Counted from the stretch's first letter, positions 43,193 to 53,081 are shown. The stretch: DNA of 64,000 bases from Alphaproteobacteria bacterium (GCA_037200445.1 JBBCGH010000001.1:1054001-1118000); one strand, 5' to 3'. A program made the numbers and translations. Notes: generated from the sequence alone by a model not told the origin.

Positions 43193-44582
43193 GCGCGTGC
43201 CGATTCTTTTCGTCGATGACGAAGCTCCGATGCGCCAGGCCGTGACGCAGTGGCTCGAACTCGCGGGCTTCGAACTGATGGTTCACGAGGATGCGGGCTC
43301 GGCCGCGGCCAAGCTCAGTGCCGGCTTTCCCGGCATCGTGGTGACCGATCTGAAGATGGAAGGCATGGACGGGCTCGCGCTGTTGCGCCGCGCGCAGGAG
43401 ACCGATCCGGAGCTTCCCGTGGTGGTCATCACCGGTCATGGCGATGTCCAGACCGCCGTCGAAGCGATGCGGCTTGGTGCCTATGATTTCATCGAAAAGC
43501 CGTTCGCTCCGGAGCGATTTCTTGAAGTGGTGCGCCACGCGAGCGAAAAGCGGCAGCTCGTCATCGAAAACCGGCGGCTGCGCCGCGCCGTCAATGACCA
43601 GACGCTTACGTCACGCATCGTCGGGACATCGAAGGCTGCCGAAAGCCTGCGCGCTGCGGTCGCCGATCTCGCGGGCACCGATGTGAGCGTCATCCTTTAT
43701 GGCGAAACGGGCGTCGGCAAGGATCTGGTCGCGCGTTGCCTGCACGATTTCGGCAAGCGCCAGAAAGGCAACTACGTCGCGATCAATTGCGCGGCTATCC
43801 CGGAGACGATGGTCGAGAGCGAGCTCTTCGGCCACGAGGCGGGCGCGTTCACCAGCGCAGTGAAGTCGCGGGCGGGCAAAATCGAACATGCGAGCGGCGG
43901 CACTTTGTTTCTCGACGAAATCGACAGCATGCCGATGAGCATGCAAGGCAAATTGCTGCGGGTATTGCAGGAGCGTGTCGTGGAGCGCCTCGGCTCCAAT
44001 CACAGCATCGCGGTCGATCTGCGTGCGATCGCGGCAAGCAAGATCGATCTGCGCAAGGCGAGCGAGAACGGGCGGTTTCGCAGCGATCTCTATTTCCGGC
44101 TCTCCGTGGTCGAGCTCGTGGTGCCGCCGTTGCGGGAGCGCAAGGAGGATATCCCGCTGCTGTTCGAATACTTTGCCGGACTGTCGGCCGCCGCGCACCA
44201 GCGCGAGCTGCGGCCCCTCTCGGCCGCCACGGTGAATCTGCTGATGGCGCAGGACTGGCCCGGCAATGTGCGCGAGCTGCGCAACACCGCGGAACGTTAC
44301 GCGCTTGGGCTCGGCGGATTTGCGCCGCGGGCGCAGCCCGAGGAAACGAACCTCTCGCTTTCCGAACAGGTCGAGGCCTTCGAGCGCGCCGTGATCGAGC
44401 GCTCGCTTGCCGAGAGCGGCGGCAAGATTTCGAGCGTGATGGAGCGACTCGACATTCCACGCCGTACGCTGAGCGAGAAGATGACGCGGCTCGGTCTCGA
44501 CCGGCAGCGTTTTGTCGAGGGTGATCGGCAGAATTCCGCCAACGAATCCGAGGCAGTCGGCGGAAAGTCGCCGAAGCAGTAA
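43185..44582 (+). CDS. DctD-like sigma-54-dependent response regulator
   Basis: This 465-residue NtrC-family activator has a receiver domain (phosphoacceptor D55 in VTDLKM, K105) and an AAA+ domain (Walker A GETGVGKD at 173-180, Walker B GTLFLDEID). The sigma-54 contact loop reads GAFTSA at 220-225 rather than GAFTGA. R-fingers and the VPPLRERKEDIPLL segment are followed by a C-terminal Fis-type HTH (SSVMERLDIPRRTLSEKMTRLGL). It is encoded with its kinase. A sigma-54 promoter and a palindrome lie immediately downstream, before the efflux operon, which is its probable target. Confidence 0.92.
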   Translation: MPERVPILFVDDEAPMRQAVTQWLELAGFELMVHEDAGSAAAKLSAGFPGIVVTDLKMEGMDGLALLRRAQETDPELPVVVITGHGDVQTAVEAMRLGAYDFIEKPFAPERFLEVVRHASEKRQLVIENRRLRRAVNDQTLTSRIVGTSKAAESLRAAVADLAGTDVSVILYGETGVGKDLVARCLHDFGKRQKGNYVAINCAAIPETMVESELFGHEAGAFTSAVKSRAGKIEHASGGTLFLDEIDSMPMSMQGKLLRVLQERVVERLGSNHSIAVDLRAIAASKIDLRKASENGRFRSDLYFRLSVVELVVPPLRERKEDIPLLFEYFAGLSAAAHQRELRPLSAATVNLLMAQDWPGNVRELRNTAERYALGLGGFAPRAQPEETNLSLSEQVEAFERAVIERSLAESGGKISSVMERLDIPRRTLSEKMTRLGLDRQRFVEGDRQNSANESEAVGGKSPKQ

Positions 44583-44603
44583 CTGGTATCCGGCGCCTCT
44601 CCC

Positions 44604-44630
44604 AATAATCTGTTGATATCGCAGATAATT
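44604..44630 (+). promoter_or_regulatory. Probable enhancer (UAS) for the sigma-54 activator
   Basis: AATAATCTG (44604-44612) faces CAGATAATT (44622-44630) with 9 nt between; one mismatch in nine. It lies about 40 bp upstream of the -24 box, in a short AT-rich island, where an NtrC-family dimer could bind. It is unusually close to the promoter for such an enhancer. Confidence 0.5.
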
Positions 44631-44653
44631 CTGCCTGAGCCGTGCGACCCTGT

Positions 44654-44670
44654 TTGGCATAAAGGTTGCG
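44654..44670 (+). promoter_or_regulatory. Sigma-54 (RpoN) -24/-12 promoter of the RND operon
   Basis: TTGGCATAAAGGTTGCG: the invariant GG (44656-44657) and GC (44668-44669) are 10 nt apart, and the boxes match the consensus TGGCAC-N5-TTGCW with only two deviations. Transcription should start near 44681, about 120 nt before the outer-membrane gene. The preceding gene encodes a sigma-54 activator. Confidence 0.85.
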
Positions 44671-44803
44671 AACAGGAGCGCGGGCGGTGAGGGAGAACGC
44701 CACCCAAAGACATTGTTGGGTTGGGGCATCAGCGTTGGATGCGGATCATGCCACGCGGCCAAAGCCGTCTGGAGTCTTGTGCAAATGCGCGCGTGCGCCG
44801 CGA

Positions 44804-46246
44804 GTGCGGACGATTGCGCTGGGGATCGTCACGTTGACCATGCTCACGAGCTGCGCAGTGGGTCCTGAGTTTCAGGTGCCGGTGCCGCCGGCGCTCAAGG
44901 GCTTTCTGCCCGGCGCACGCGAAAGCGTGCCGGGGAGCACCGTCGCGCGCGGCGCCGATATTTCGGCGCGCTGGTGGGAGGTGTTCCACTCGCGGTCCCT
45001 CAACAAGCTGATCCAGGACGGCGTCGACAACAATCAGGATCTGCGTGCAGCCGAGGCCGCCGTGCGCATCGCGCAGGCGAACGCCAATGCGCTGCGCGGG
45101 ACGCTGTTTCCCGTGATCAACGCGTCGTTCGACGCGAGCCGCCAGCAGACGCCGAACGCAACGCTGACCTCGAACGTTCCGTCCGGTGCCGATACCTACA
45201 GTCTGCACACCCCGCAGGTGAGCGTCGCGTTCGCGCCCGACGTGTTCGGCGGCACGCGGCGCGCGATCGAATCCGCGGACGCGCAATCGGAGGCACAGGC
45301 GTTCCAGCGCGAGGCGGTTTATCTCACGCTCTCGTCGAACATCGCGCTGGCGGCCATTCAGGAAGCCTCGCTGCGCGGCCAGATCGCCGCGACCCGGCGG
45401 CTGATCGACATCCAGACGCAACTGCTCGGCATCCTGCGGCGGCAGAACGAGCGCGGCCAGATCGCGCTCCCGGACGTCGTTGCGCAAGAGACTGCGGCGG
45501 CACAGGCGCGCCTGTTGCTGCCACCCCTCGAAAAACAGCTCGCGCAAACGCGCAATCTGCTTGCGACGCTCACTGGGCGCTTCGCGAGCGAGGGTCTGCC
45601 GGCGGCTTTTGAGCTGCACACCTTCCGTCTCCCTCGAAGGTTGCCTCTGAGCCTGCCGGCAGACCTCGTCCGTCAACGTCCGGACGTGCGTGTCGCCGAA
45701 GCCAATCTGCATGCCGCGAACGCACAGATAGGGGTCGCCATCGCGAACCGCCTGCCGCAGATCACGCTCACCGCGAATGCCGGCAGCACGGCGGACTCGA
45801 TCGGACGGTTGTTCGGGCCGGGCACGCTGTTCTGGACCATCGCGGGCAATGCGACGCAGACTGTCTTCGATGCCGGCAGCCGCTGGTACAAGCAGCAGGC
45901 CGCCGAGGAGACGACCACGCAAGCCGCGGCGCAGTATCGTCAGACCGTGCTTGTTGCATTCCAGAACGTCGCCGACGTACTGCGTGCGCTGCAAGCTGAC
46001 GCGCGGACGGTCACGGCCGCTGTTGCGGCGGAGGAGTCCGCGAACCGCAGCATCGATCTCGTGCGCCGTCAGGTCGAGCAGGGCCAGGTGTCGAGCCCGG
46101 TGCTGCTCAATGCGCAACAGGCCTATCTGCAAACCTCGCTCGCGCGGGTACAGGCGGAGGCCGCCCGGCTCGCCGACACGGTCGCGCTGTTCCAGGCGCT
46201 CGGCGGCGGCTGGTGGAACCGGCGTCCTGAGCCGGTTCTCCAATGA
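44804..46246 (+). CDS. NodT-family outer-membrane efflux lipoprotein
   Basis: This 480-residue TolC-like factor has a lipoprotein signal ending LTSC (lipidated C17), then VGPEFQVPVPPALKGF as in NodT/OprM proteins. Two OEP repeats follow (LNKLIQDGVDNNQDLRAAEAAVRIAQANANALRGTLFPVI, ADLVRQRPDVRVAEANLHAANAQIGVAIANRLPQITLTANAG). GTG at 44804 is chosen because it gives a compact lipoprotein signal; no ATG is in frame upstream. It overlaps the adaptor gene by four bases. It is the outer-membrane channel of the tripartite pump. Confidence 0.88.
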   Translation: MRTIALGIVTLTMLTSCAVGPEFQVPVPPALKGFLPGARESVPGSTVARGADISARWWEVFHSRSLNKLIQDGVDNNQDLRAAEAAVRIAQANANALRGTLFPVINASFDASRQQTPNATLTSNVPSGADTYSLHTPQVSVAFAPDVFGGTRRAIESADAQSEAQAFQREAVYLTLSSNIALAAIQEASLRGQIAATRRLIDIQTQLLGILRRQNERGQIALPDVVAQETAAAQARLLLPPLEKQLAQTRNLLATLTGRFASEGLPAAFELHTFRLPRRLPLSLPADLVRQRPDVRVAEANLHAANAQIGVAIANRLPQITLTANAGSTADSIGRLFGPGTLFWTIAGNATQTVFDAGSRWYKQQAAEETTTQAAAQYRQTVLVAFQNVADVLRALQADARTVTAAVAAEESANRSIDLVRRQVEQGQVSSPVLLNAQQAYLQTSLARVQAEAARLADTVALFQALGGGWWNRRPEPVLQ

Positions 46247-47475
46247 GCGCGATTTTCAGGGCGCGCGTCCTGGTCGGTGCCGGCACCGTCGGCATCGTCG
46301 CGGCGTGCGCGTTGTTGCTTGCGGCGCCGCGCCTTGTGGCAACCGACATCGCGACCGCCGATGTGGCGTCGGGCAAGGCGCTCGGGAAGAACCCGGACAT
46401 CGTGCGCGTCAACGGCGACCAGTTGCATCAGCTCAATGTCGTGCCGGTCACCACCGACCGGTTCAGCATCCAGAAGCTTGCGGTCGGGCAGATCGCGTTC
46501 AACGAAGATATGAGCACCGTCGTGCTCACTCCGTTTTCGGGCCGCGTCACCCGGCTGATCGCCAAGATCGGCGATGAGGTGAAGCGCGGCGACCCGCTGT
46601 TCGAGATCGACAGCCCGGAGGTCGTACAGGCGCAGACCGATCTGATCGCCGCACTCCACGGGGTCGAAAAATCCAAATCGCTGCTCGCGCTCGCCAAGCG
46701 CGTGATGGATCGCCAGACCGGCCTGATGAGCGACAAGGCGACATCGCAGCGCGAACTCGACTCCGCCCGCAACGATTTCGCCGCAGCCGAGTCCGATCTG
46801 GCCACCGCCAACGGGACCCTGATGGCGGCGCGCAACCGGCTGCGCGTGATCGTCGGACGCGACAAGGCCGAGGTCGAGCGGGTCGAGCGCGAGCGTAGCG
46901 TCAACCCGCTGATCACCATCAACGCACCGATCGATGGCACGGTGGTCGGCCGCAAGGTCGGTCCCGGCCAGTATGTCCGCAGCGACGCTGCCGATGCGCT
47001 CTATTCGATCTCCGACCTGTCCACGATGTGGCTGAAGGCAAATGTGCCGGAGACGGAAATCGCCCATGTGCGGGTCGGCCAGGAGATCGAGGTTCGCGTG
47101 ACCGCGCTGCCCGATCGCGTGTTCAACGCGAAGATCAGCGCCATCGGGGCCGCATCGGACACCGCGACGCGGCGCATCGTGGTGCGCTCGGAAATTCCCA
47201 ATCCGGATCGCCTGCTGCGGTCCGACATGTTCGCGAACTTCAAGATCACGGTAGGCGGCGGCGAGCCTTCTCCGATCGTGCCGGTCGAGGCCGTGATCCG
47301 GGACGGGAACGAGGCGGCCGTGTGGGTCGTGGGCGAGCCGATGCTGTTCCATCGCCGCAAGGTGAAGCTCGGAATGGAACGCGAGGGGCGCGTGCAGGTC
47401 CTCGAAGGTCTTGCGGCCGGCGAACAGGTTGTCGGCCGCGGCGCGGTCTTCGTCGACAACGAGTCGCGCAGCTGA
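46243..47475 (+). CDS. RND efflux periplasmic adaptor (CusB/CzcB-like)
   Basis: This 410-residue membrane-fusion protein has an N-terminal signal/anchor (VLVGAGTVGIVAACALLLAAP) and a lipoyl half (PFSGRVTRLIAKIGDEVKRGDPLFEIDSPEVVQAQTDLIAAL). A helical hairpin (SDKATSQRELDSARNDFAAAESDLATAN), the second lipoyl half (INAPIDGTVVGRKVGPGQYV) and a beta-barrel/MPD (DTATRRIVVRSEIPNPDRLLRSDMFANF) follow. It bridges the pump and the outer-membrane channel. It is coupled to the OMF gene and 3 nt before the pump gene. Confidence 0.92.
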   Translation: MSAIFRARVLVGAGTVGIVAACALLLAAPRLVATDIATADVASGKALGKNPDIVRVNGDQLHQLNVVPVTTDRFSIQKLAVGQIAFNEDMSTVVLTPFSGRVTRLIAKIGDEVKRGDPLFEIDSPEVVQAQTDLIAALHGVEKSKSLLALAKRVMDRQTGLMSDKATSQRELDSARNDFAAAESDLATANGTLMAARNRLRVIVGRDKAEVERVERERSVNPLITINAPIDGTVVGRKVGPGQYVRSDAADALYSISDLSTMWLKANVPETEIAHVRVGQEIEVRVTALPDRVFNAKISAIGAASDTATRRIVVRSEIPNPDRLLRSDMFANFKITVGGGEPSPIVPVEAVIRDGNEAAVWVVGEPMLFHRRKVKLGMEREGRVQVLEGLAAGEQVVGRGAVFVDNESRS

Positions 47476-47478
47476 TCG

Positions 47479-50400
47479 ATGCTCCGGCGGCTCATCGCTT
47501 TCTGTTTGGCGCGGCGGCCGCTCGTGCTGGTCGCGTTCGCGGCCTTCCTTGGCCTCGGCTATGCAGCCTTCACCACGCTCAACATCGAGGCCTATCCGGA
47601 CCCTGCGCCGCCGATCATTGAGCTGATCGCGCAGTGGCCGGGGCAGTCGCCCGAGGAGGTCGAGCGCTACGTCACGATCCCGATCGAGATCGCCGTGTCC
47701 TCGACTCCGGGGCTGAAATACCTGCGCTCCAACACCGTCTATGCGCTCGGCTTCATCCGCCTGCAGTTCGAATATGGGCGCGACTATCATTTCGTGCGCC
47801 AGCAGACGCTCAACCGGTTGAAGGACGCGACGCTGCCGAACGGAGTGACGCCGGTCATCTCGCCCGCGGGCGGCATCAGCGAGATCATGCGCTATCAGCT
47901 TAGAGGTCCGCCAAATATCTCGCTGACCGAGCTCAAAACCCTGCAGGACTGGGTGGTGGAGCGCCGCCTGCGTCTTGTGCCCGGGATCGCCGATGTCTCT
48001 GTGCTCGGGGGCAAGACCAAGGAATTCCAGGCCGAGATCGATCTCAACAAGATGATGGCCTACGGCCTCACTCTGCCGCAGATCATCACCGCCATTTCGG
48101 CCGGCAATTCGAACGTCGGCGGCCGCACCATCGCGATGGGCGAGCAGTCGGTGAACGTGCGCGGGCTCGGCGTCATCGGCTCGCTCGACGACATCGGCAA
48201 CATCGTGCTCACCCAGCAGGGCGGGGTTCCGGTTCTCCTGTCCGATGTGGCGAAAGTGCAGGTCGGATTCACGCCCCGGCTCGGCATCGCGGGGCGCGAC
48301 GAGACGACCGACATCATCTTCGGCATCGTGCTGATGCAGAAGCTCGAACGCACGATGGATGTGGTGCAGCGCCTGCGCGCCGCGGTCGAGAAGCTCAACA
48401 CCGACGGCAGCCTGCCGCCGGGCGTCAAGGTCGAGGCGTTCTACGACCGCGGCGACCTGGTGGCGATCACGGTCCGCACCGTGCTGCACAATCTCGCCTT
48501 CGGCATCGCGCTGATCTTCCTCATCCAGTGGGTGTTCCTCGGCAATCTGCGCTGCGCCATCATCGTATCGGCGACGATTCCCGTGGCGCTGTTCCTCGCC
48601 GTGATCATCACGGTGCTGCGCGGGGAATCCGCCAATCTGCTCTCCGTCGGCGCGATCGATCTTGGCATCATCGTCGACGCGACTGTGATCATGGTGGAGA
48701 ACATCTTCCGCCATCTGTCGCATCCCGCGCATCACCACCCTGATCACGACAGCGCGGTGAGCACCAAGCTCAACCGCGTGCTGATCGGCGCCGTCGAAGT
48801 CGACAAGGCGATCCTGTTCTCGGTGATCATCACCATCGCGGCGTTCCTGCCGCTGTTCACCATGCAGGGCGTCGAAGGCCAGATTTTCGGGCCGATGGCG
48901 CGCACCTATGCGTACGCGCTGCTCGGCGCCGTCATTGCAACCTTCACCATCACGCCGGTGCTCGCCTCGATCCTGCTGCCGGAGCATGTCAGCGAGGTGG
49001 AGACCCACGTGGTACGCGGAATCCGCGCGGTTTACATGCGCGTCTTGCCGCGGGCCGTAGCTCATTACCGGGTCGCTGCCGCGGCTGCCGTCGTTTTTCT
49101 CGTGATCTGCGGCGTGCTCGGAGCGCGGCTCGGCAGCGAGTTCCTGCCCAAGCTCGAAGAAGGCAACATGTGGATCCGCGCGTTGCTGCCGCCCACGATC
49201 ACGCTGGAAGGCGGCATGGCGACCGTCGCGCGCATCCGCGACGTGATCCGTGGCTATCCGGTGGTGCGCACCGTCGTCTCCGAGCAGGGCCGCGGCGAGG
49301 ATGCGACCGATCCCGACGGCTCTTTCGTCGCCGAGTTCTTCGTGCCGCTCAAGCCGCTCGACGAATGGCCCGCGGGGCTGACCAAGCAGAAACTGGTCAG
49401 CGAACTCTCCGAGCGGCTGGAGCGTGAATTCGTCGGCGTCGATTTCAACTTCTCCCAATACATCCAGGACAACATCGAGGAGGCGGTCTCCGGCGTGAAG
49501 GGCGAGAACTCGGTCAAGATCTTCGGCCGCGACCTCGCCGAACTGGAGAAGCTCTCCAAGGCGGTGAAATCGGAAATTTCGGCCGTGCCAGGTGTGAGCG
49601 ATCCCGGCGTGTTCAGCCTCCTCGGCCAGCCCAATCTGGTGGTGCGCATCGACCGCGCCAAGGCGGCGCGCTACGGCTTCTCGGTCGGCGACATCAACGC
49701 GGTCGTGCAGGCGGCGATCGGCGGTCAGGAAATAACCCGCGTGTACGAGGGTGAATACAATTTCGCGCTCACCATCCGGTTCGCGCCGGAATACCGCGGG
49801 AATGTCGAGGCGATCCGGTCGATTCCCGTGGCGCTGCCGAGCAACGACCCCAAGGCGCCCACCGCCTACATCGCGCTCGGCGATCTCGGCGAGGTGAAGC
49901 TGGAATCCGGTGCCTCTTACATTTATCGCGAGAACAGCCAGCGCTTCGTGCCGCTGAAGTACAGCGTGCGCGGCCGCGATCTCGGCTCCACAGTCGCAGA
50001 GGCGCAAAAGCGCGTCGCCGAAAACGTGAAACTGCCGCAAAGCTACAAGCTCGACTGGGCCGGCGAGTTCGGCGCGCTGGTCGAAGCGCAAAAACGGCTT
50101 GCCGTGATCGTGCCACTCAGCCTGCTGCTCATCTTCATGCTGCTCTACAGCCTGTTCAATTCGGTGCGCGACAGCCTGCTTGCGCTGTCCGGCATTCCGT
50201 TTGCGGTCGCGGGCGGCATTCTCGGGCTTACCGTCGCGGGGCTGAATTTCTCCATCTCGGCGGCCATCGGATTCATTTCGCTGTTCGGCGTCTCGGCGAT
50301 GGACGGGATCCTGCTCATCTCCTACATCCGCCGCAATCTCGACCACGGGCAGCGCATCGACGCCGCGGTGATCACGGCGGGCGACACGCGCATGCGCCAG

Positions 50401-50632
50401 ATCTTCATGACCGGCTTCTCGGCCTGCATCGGCCTCGTGCCGGCCGCGATTCTCGACCGGCATCGGCTCGCAGGTGCAGCAGCCGCTCGCCTGCGTGATC
50501 GTCGGCGGCATGCTGCTGTCGCCGATCTGCAGCCTCATGGTCATTCCGGTCTTCGCGCGCCTGTTCACGGGCCGCGACGCGCGGGTGCGAGAGGGCGATC
50601 CAGTGCCGGAAGAGAACAAGGCGCCGGCCTGA
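47479..50632 (+). CDS. Heavy-metal-type RND efflux pump (CusA/CzcA family), frameshifted near the 3' end
   Basis: The intended product is about 1,050 residues. HME-RND features are AYPDPAPPIIELIAQWPGQSPEEVERYVTIPIE near the N-terminus and transmembrane-4 acidic residues D394, D400 and E407 with the same 6/7 spacing as CzcA. A histidine-rich loop (HPAHHHPDHD, from residue 415) follows TM4. One extra T at 50450/50451 (GCGATTCTCG where GCGATCTCG is expected) shifts the frame after GLVPAAI. Removing it restores STGIGSQVQQPLACVIVGGMLL, the last helix, and a stop at 50632, one base before the convergent gene ends. Uncorrected, the frame runs to 50751 into that gene. It is either a sequencing error or a recent inactivating mutation. 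Confidence 0.88.
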
Positions 50633-52018
50633 TCAGTATCGCCAGATCGAGCGCACGCCGACGACCGTGGCGAAGCGATTGCTCGGCTGGTCGCCGACGG
50701 TCGGATGCCAGATGTATTGGAAGTCCGGCTGGATCGTCCATCCGGGGATGATCTGTGCGACATAAGTGAGCTCGAGATTGATCTCGTAGTCTCGAACGGC
50801 GAGCGGCAGGCCCGTGAACGCGACCTGGTCCGCATCGAAGCCGCGCACGCTGTCGGAGAAGCGCGCATAGATGACGCTCGCACCGAATTTGTCGTCGGGC
50901 CGCCCCGGCACCATTCCGGCGAACACGATGCCACCGCTCGCATAGAGATCGACGAGATTGCGATCCGACGGCGACACCGAACCCAATGCGAAGACCGTAA
51001 TGCCGCTGTCCGCCGCGCCGCCTGCCGGCCGATAGAGCTGCTGGTCGAGGACGCCGTAGACTCCGCTATTTCCGATGTGCCTCAGCGGAATTCCGAGGCT
51101 TGCTGGAGCGGCGAGCGGCAAGCCGTCGATCCCGAAGCGCTTGTCGTCGAATGTTCCGGTGTGCACCCAGGCGCCGAGCTTCAGCGTCGTGGCGAGGCCT
51201 TTGGCCTCCTTCTCGCGGTTGTTCTTGAACTGCACTTCCCCGACGATGAAAGGCGGGTCGGTGACGCGGAAATTGAGCCCATAGCGGTTGCGCAGCTGCT
51301 CGTCGCCGGGGCCGGGGCCGGCGGGATCGCCGTTGAGCATCGCGAGCAGCACCGAGATGTTCTGGTTCGGATCGAACTTCAGGCGCACGCCCGGCGTCGA
51401 CAACGGATAGGCCGCTCCGCCGCTCGGCAGGTTGACCGCGGTGATCGTCGGCCAGTCGGTCTGCAGGAAGATCTGGCTGGCATCGCTGTAGAAGAACTCG
51501 CTGTCGGCGGCGAGCTGTCCGAACCGGAAGCTCGCCTTGCCGTCCCAGAACTTTTGCTCGAACCACATTTCCGACAGGCGCGTCGCCGGCACCGCCTCGA
51601 TCGCCGCGATCGTGTTCATGCCGCCCACATAATCGCGGCGGATGCGGCCGGTGTTGTGAATCTGAAAGCCGTTTGCGTAGAAGGTCAGCCCCTTCCAGTC
51701 GGCAAGCTTTTCCAGATCGATGGTGAGCTGCGCTTCGAGCTTGCCCTGATCGATCGTGCCGCGCCTGAGGCCGCCCGCCACGTTGCTGAGGATGTCATTG
51801 GTGTAGATCAGATTGTAGGTCACGCCGTGCTCGGCGAGCCGCTTGCGCGTGCCGTAGTAATCGCCGTTGTAGGGAAGGCTTGTCGCAATCGACGGGCTCG
51901 TGATGCCGTTCGCATCCGGGGTCGCGTCCTGCGCCTGCGCGCAGGACGCCCCGAGCAGAAGCGATGTGGCAATCCAGGCGGCCCTCCGCATCAGGGCCGT
52001 CGCATCCACCGAATTCAT
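50633..52018 (-). CDS. OprB-family carbohydrate-selective porin
   Basis: This 461-residue outer-membrane protein has a signal peptide (MRRAAWIATSLLLGASCAQA) and OprB-type strands: YYGTRKRLAEHGVTYNLIYTNDILSNVAGG, EAQLTIDLEKLADWKGLTFYANGFQIHN, MWFEQKFWDGKASFRFGQLAADSEFF, YEINLELTYVAQIIPGWTIQPDFQYIWHP. It ends with an aromatic residue (SIWRY) as beta-barrels do. The start at 52018 (MNSVDATALMRR) is preferred; a far longer open frame to 53140 is antisense to the next gene. Its last codon abuts the restored stop of the RND pump gene. Confidence 0.88.
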   Translation of the reverse strand: MNSVDATALMRRAAWIATSLLLGASCAQAQDATPDANGITSPSIATSLPYNGDYYGTRKRLAEHGVTYNLIYTNDILSNVAGGLRRGTIDQGKLEAQLTIDLEKLADWKGLTFYANGFQIHNTGRIRRDYVGGMNTIAAIEAVPATRLSEMWFEQKFWDGKASFRFGQLAADSEFFYSDASQIFLQTDWPTITAVNLPSGGAAYPLSTPGVRLKFDPNQNISVLLAMLNGDPAGPGPGDEQLRNRYGLNFRVTDPPFIVGEVQFKNNREKEAKGLATTLKLGAWVHTGTFDDKRFGIDGLPLAAPASLGIPLRHIGNSGVYGVLDQQLYRPAGGAADSGITVFALGSVSPSDRNLVDLYASGGIVFAGMVPGRPDDKFGASVIYARFSDSVRGFDADQVAFTGLPLAVRDYEINLELTYVAQIIPGWTIQPDFQYIWHPTVGDQPSNRFATVVGVRSIWRY

Positions 52019-52258
52019 GCCCGCCCCGATCGGCCCCGTCTCAACACGCCTGCGTTGGACAAGCCACCTTCGCCTAGTTGCGAATAATTCGCAATTGAGG
52101 TGACGCGCGCTGTGGCAGATTGGAGCGGGGCTGTGACAAGCCTGCAACGTTCGAGCCGCGCCGGCACGCGGCCGCGCCTTCCCGCTTGCGGAGCCTCCAC
52201 CCCCGGGTGCCAGAATGCCGCAGGGCGGTCGGCTGTGAGTCGGCCGACGGGGGCACCG

Positions 52259-53005
52259 ATGGGAATGCGCGTGATGCTGTGCGCGGCGTCCCTTGCGCTC
52301 GCCGCGGGCGACGCACAGGCGGCGGGCGGCGCCTTCTTCACCGATGCGGCCGACGTCGGCGAGGTCGGCAATTGCAAGGTCGAGTCCTGGGCCTCGTTTG
52401 CCAGCAACCAGGATTTCCTCGCTGTCGCGAACCCCTCCTGCGTCGTCGACCTGACCCGCCCGGTCGAGCTCAGCACGCAAATCCTGCGCGGGCGCACCGA
52501 CGGAGAGTGGGACACGCTCGTCTCCCCGAAGTTCAAGACCAACCTGATCCCGACCGCGATCGGCAAATGGGGCGTCGCGCTCGAGGGCGGCGCCATCTAC
52601 GACGCGAACGCAAACGATCTCGCCGGGTTGTTCGTCACCGTGCCGGCGACGATGCGGCTCTCCAACGTGATGCGCATCAACGTGAACGCCGGCTGGCTGT
52701 GGGATCGCCTCGCCGACGTTCACTACGCGACCTACGCGGCGGGCATCGACTGGCGCACGCCCGACAATGTCTGGACCTTGACGGGCGAAATCTTCGGCGT
52801 CGTCGGCGACGCCGACAGCGTTAGCGGCAAGCAGCCGCGCTTCCAGGTCGGCATGCGCTGGCGGCCGATCGACCGCTTCTCGATGGACCTGATCTATGGC
52901 CGCAACATTCTCGGCGAGAACGCGAACTGGATCACGTTCGGGACCAGCATTCGCTTCCCGGCAGAGGGAAAGTCGGACACGGGCGCGGGCTGGCGCGGGG
53001 AGTGA
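52259..53005 (+). CDS. Exported outer-membrane-like hypothetical protein
   Basis: This 248-residue protein has a signal peptide (MRVMLCAASLALAAGDAQA). The mature sequence has alternating beta-barrel-like strands (KWGVALEGGAIYDANANDLAGLFVTVPATMRLSNVMRINVNAGWLWD, YAAGIDWRTPDNVWTLTGEIFGVVG, GMRWRPIDRFSMDLIYGRNI, WITFGTSIRF) and two cysteines near the start (GNCKVESW, NPSCVVD). It resembles short outer-membrane proteins of unknown function found beside metal-resistance operons. ATG at 52259; a second ATG at 52265 is equally close to the signal. Confidence 0.75.
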   Translation: MGMRVMLCAASLALAAGDAQAAGGAFFTDAADVGEVGNCKVESWASFASNQDFLAVANPSCVVDLTRPVELSTQILRGRTDGEWDTLVSPKFKTNLIPTAIGKWGVALEGGAIYDANANDLAGLFVTVPATMRLSNVMRINVNAGWLWDRLADVHYATYAAGIDWRTPDNVWTLTGEIFGVVGDADSVSGKQPRFQVGMRWRPIDRFSMDLIYGRNILGENANWITFGTSIRFPAEGKSDTGAGWRGE

Positions 53006-53081
53006 GGGGCGTTCGGTTTTCAGGCAAAGCTCCGCCGCCCGCTTGTCTCGGCGCGCGGGCAGCGCCTCGTTTCTTTCCTCG

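Noticed and set aside
41327-44582. Calling the two-component genes dctB and dctD outright
   Set aside because: The similarity is strong, but dctA is absent and the sigma-54 promoter faces an efflux operon, so the dicarboxylate role is not supported here.
46123-50943. A 1,606-codon open frame on the minus strand opposite the efflux operon
   Set aside because: It is a low-complexity Arg/Asp/His/Gly-rich translation opposite well-supported RND genes; GC-rich codon bias keeps the antisense frame open.
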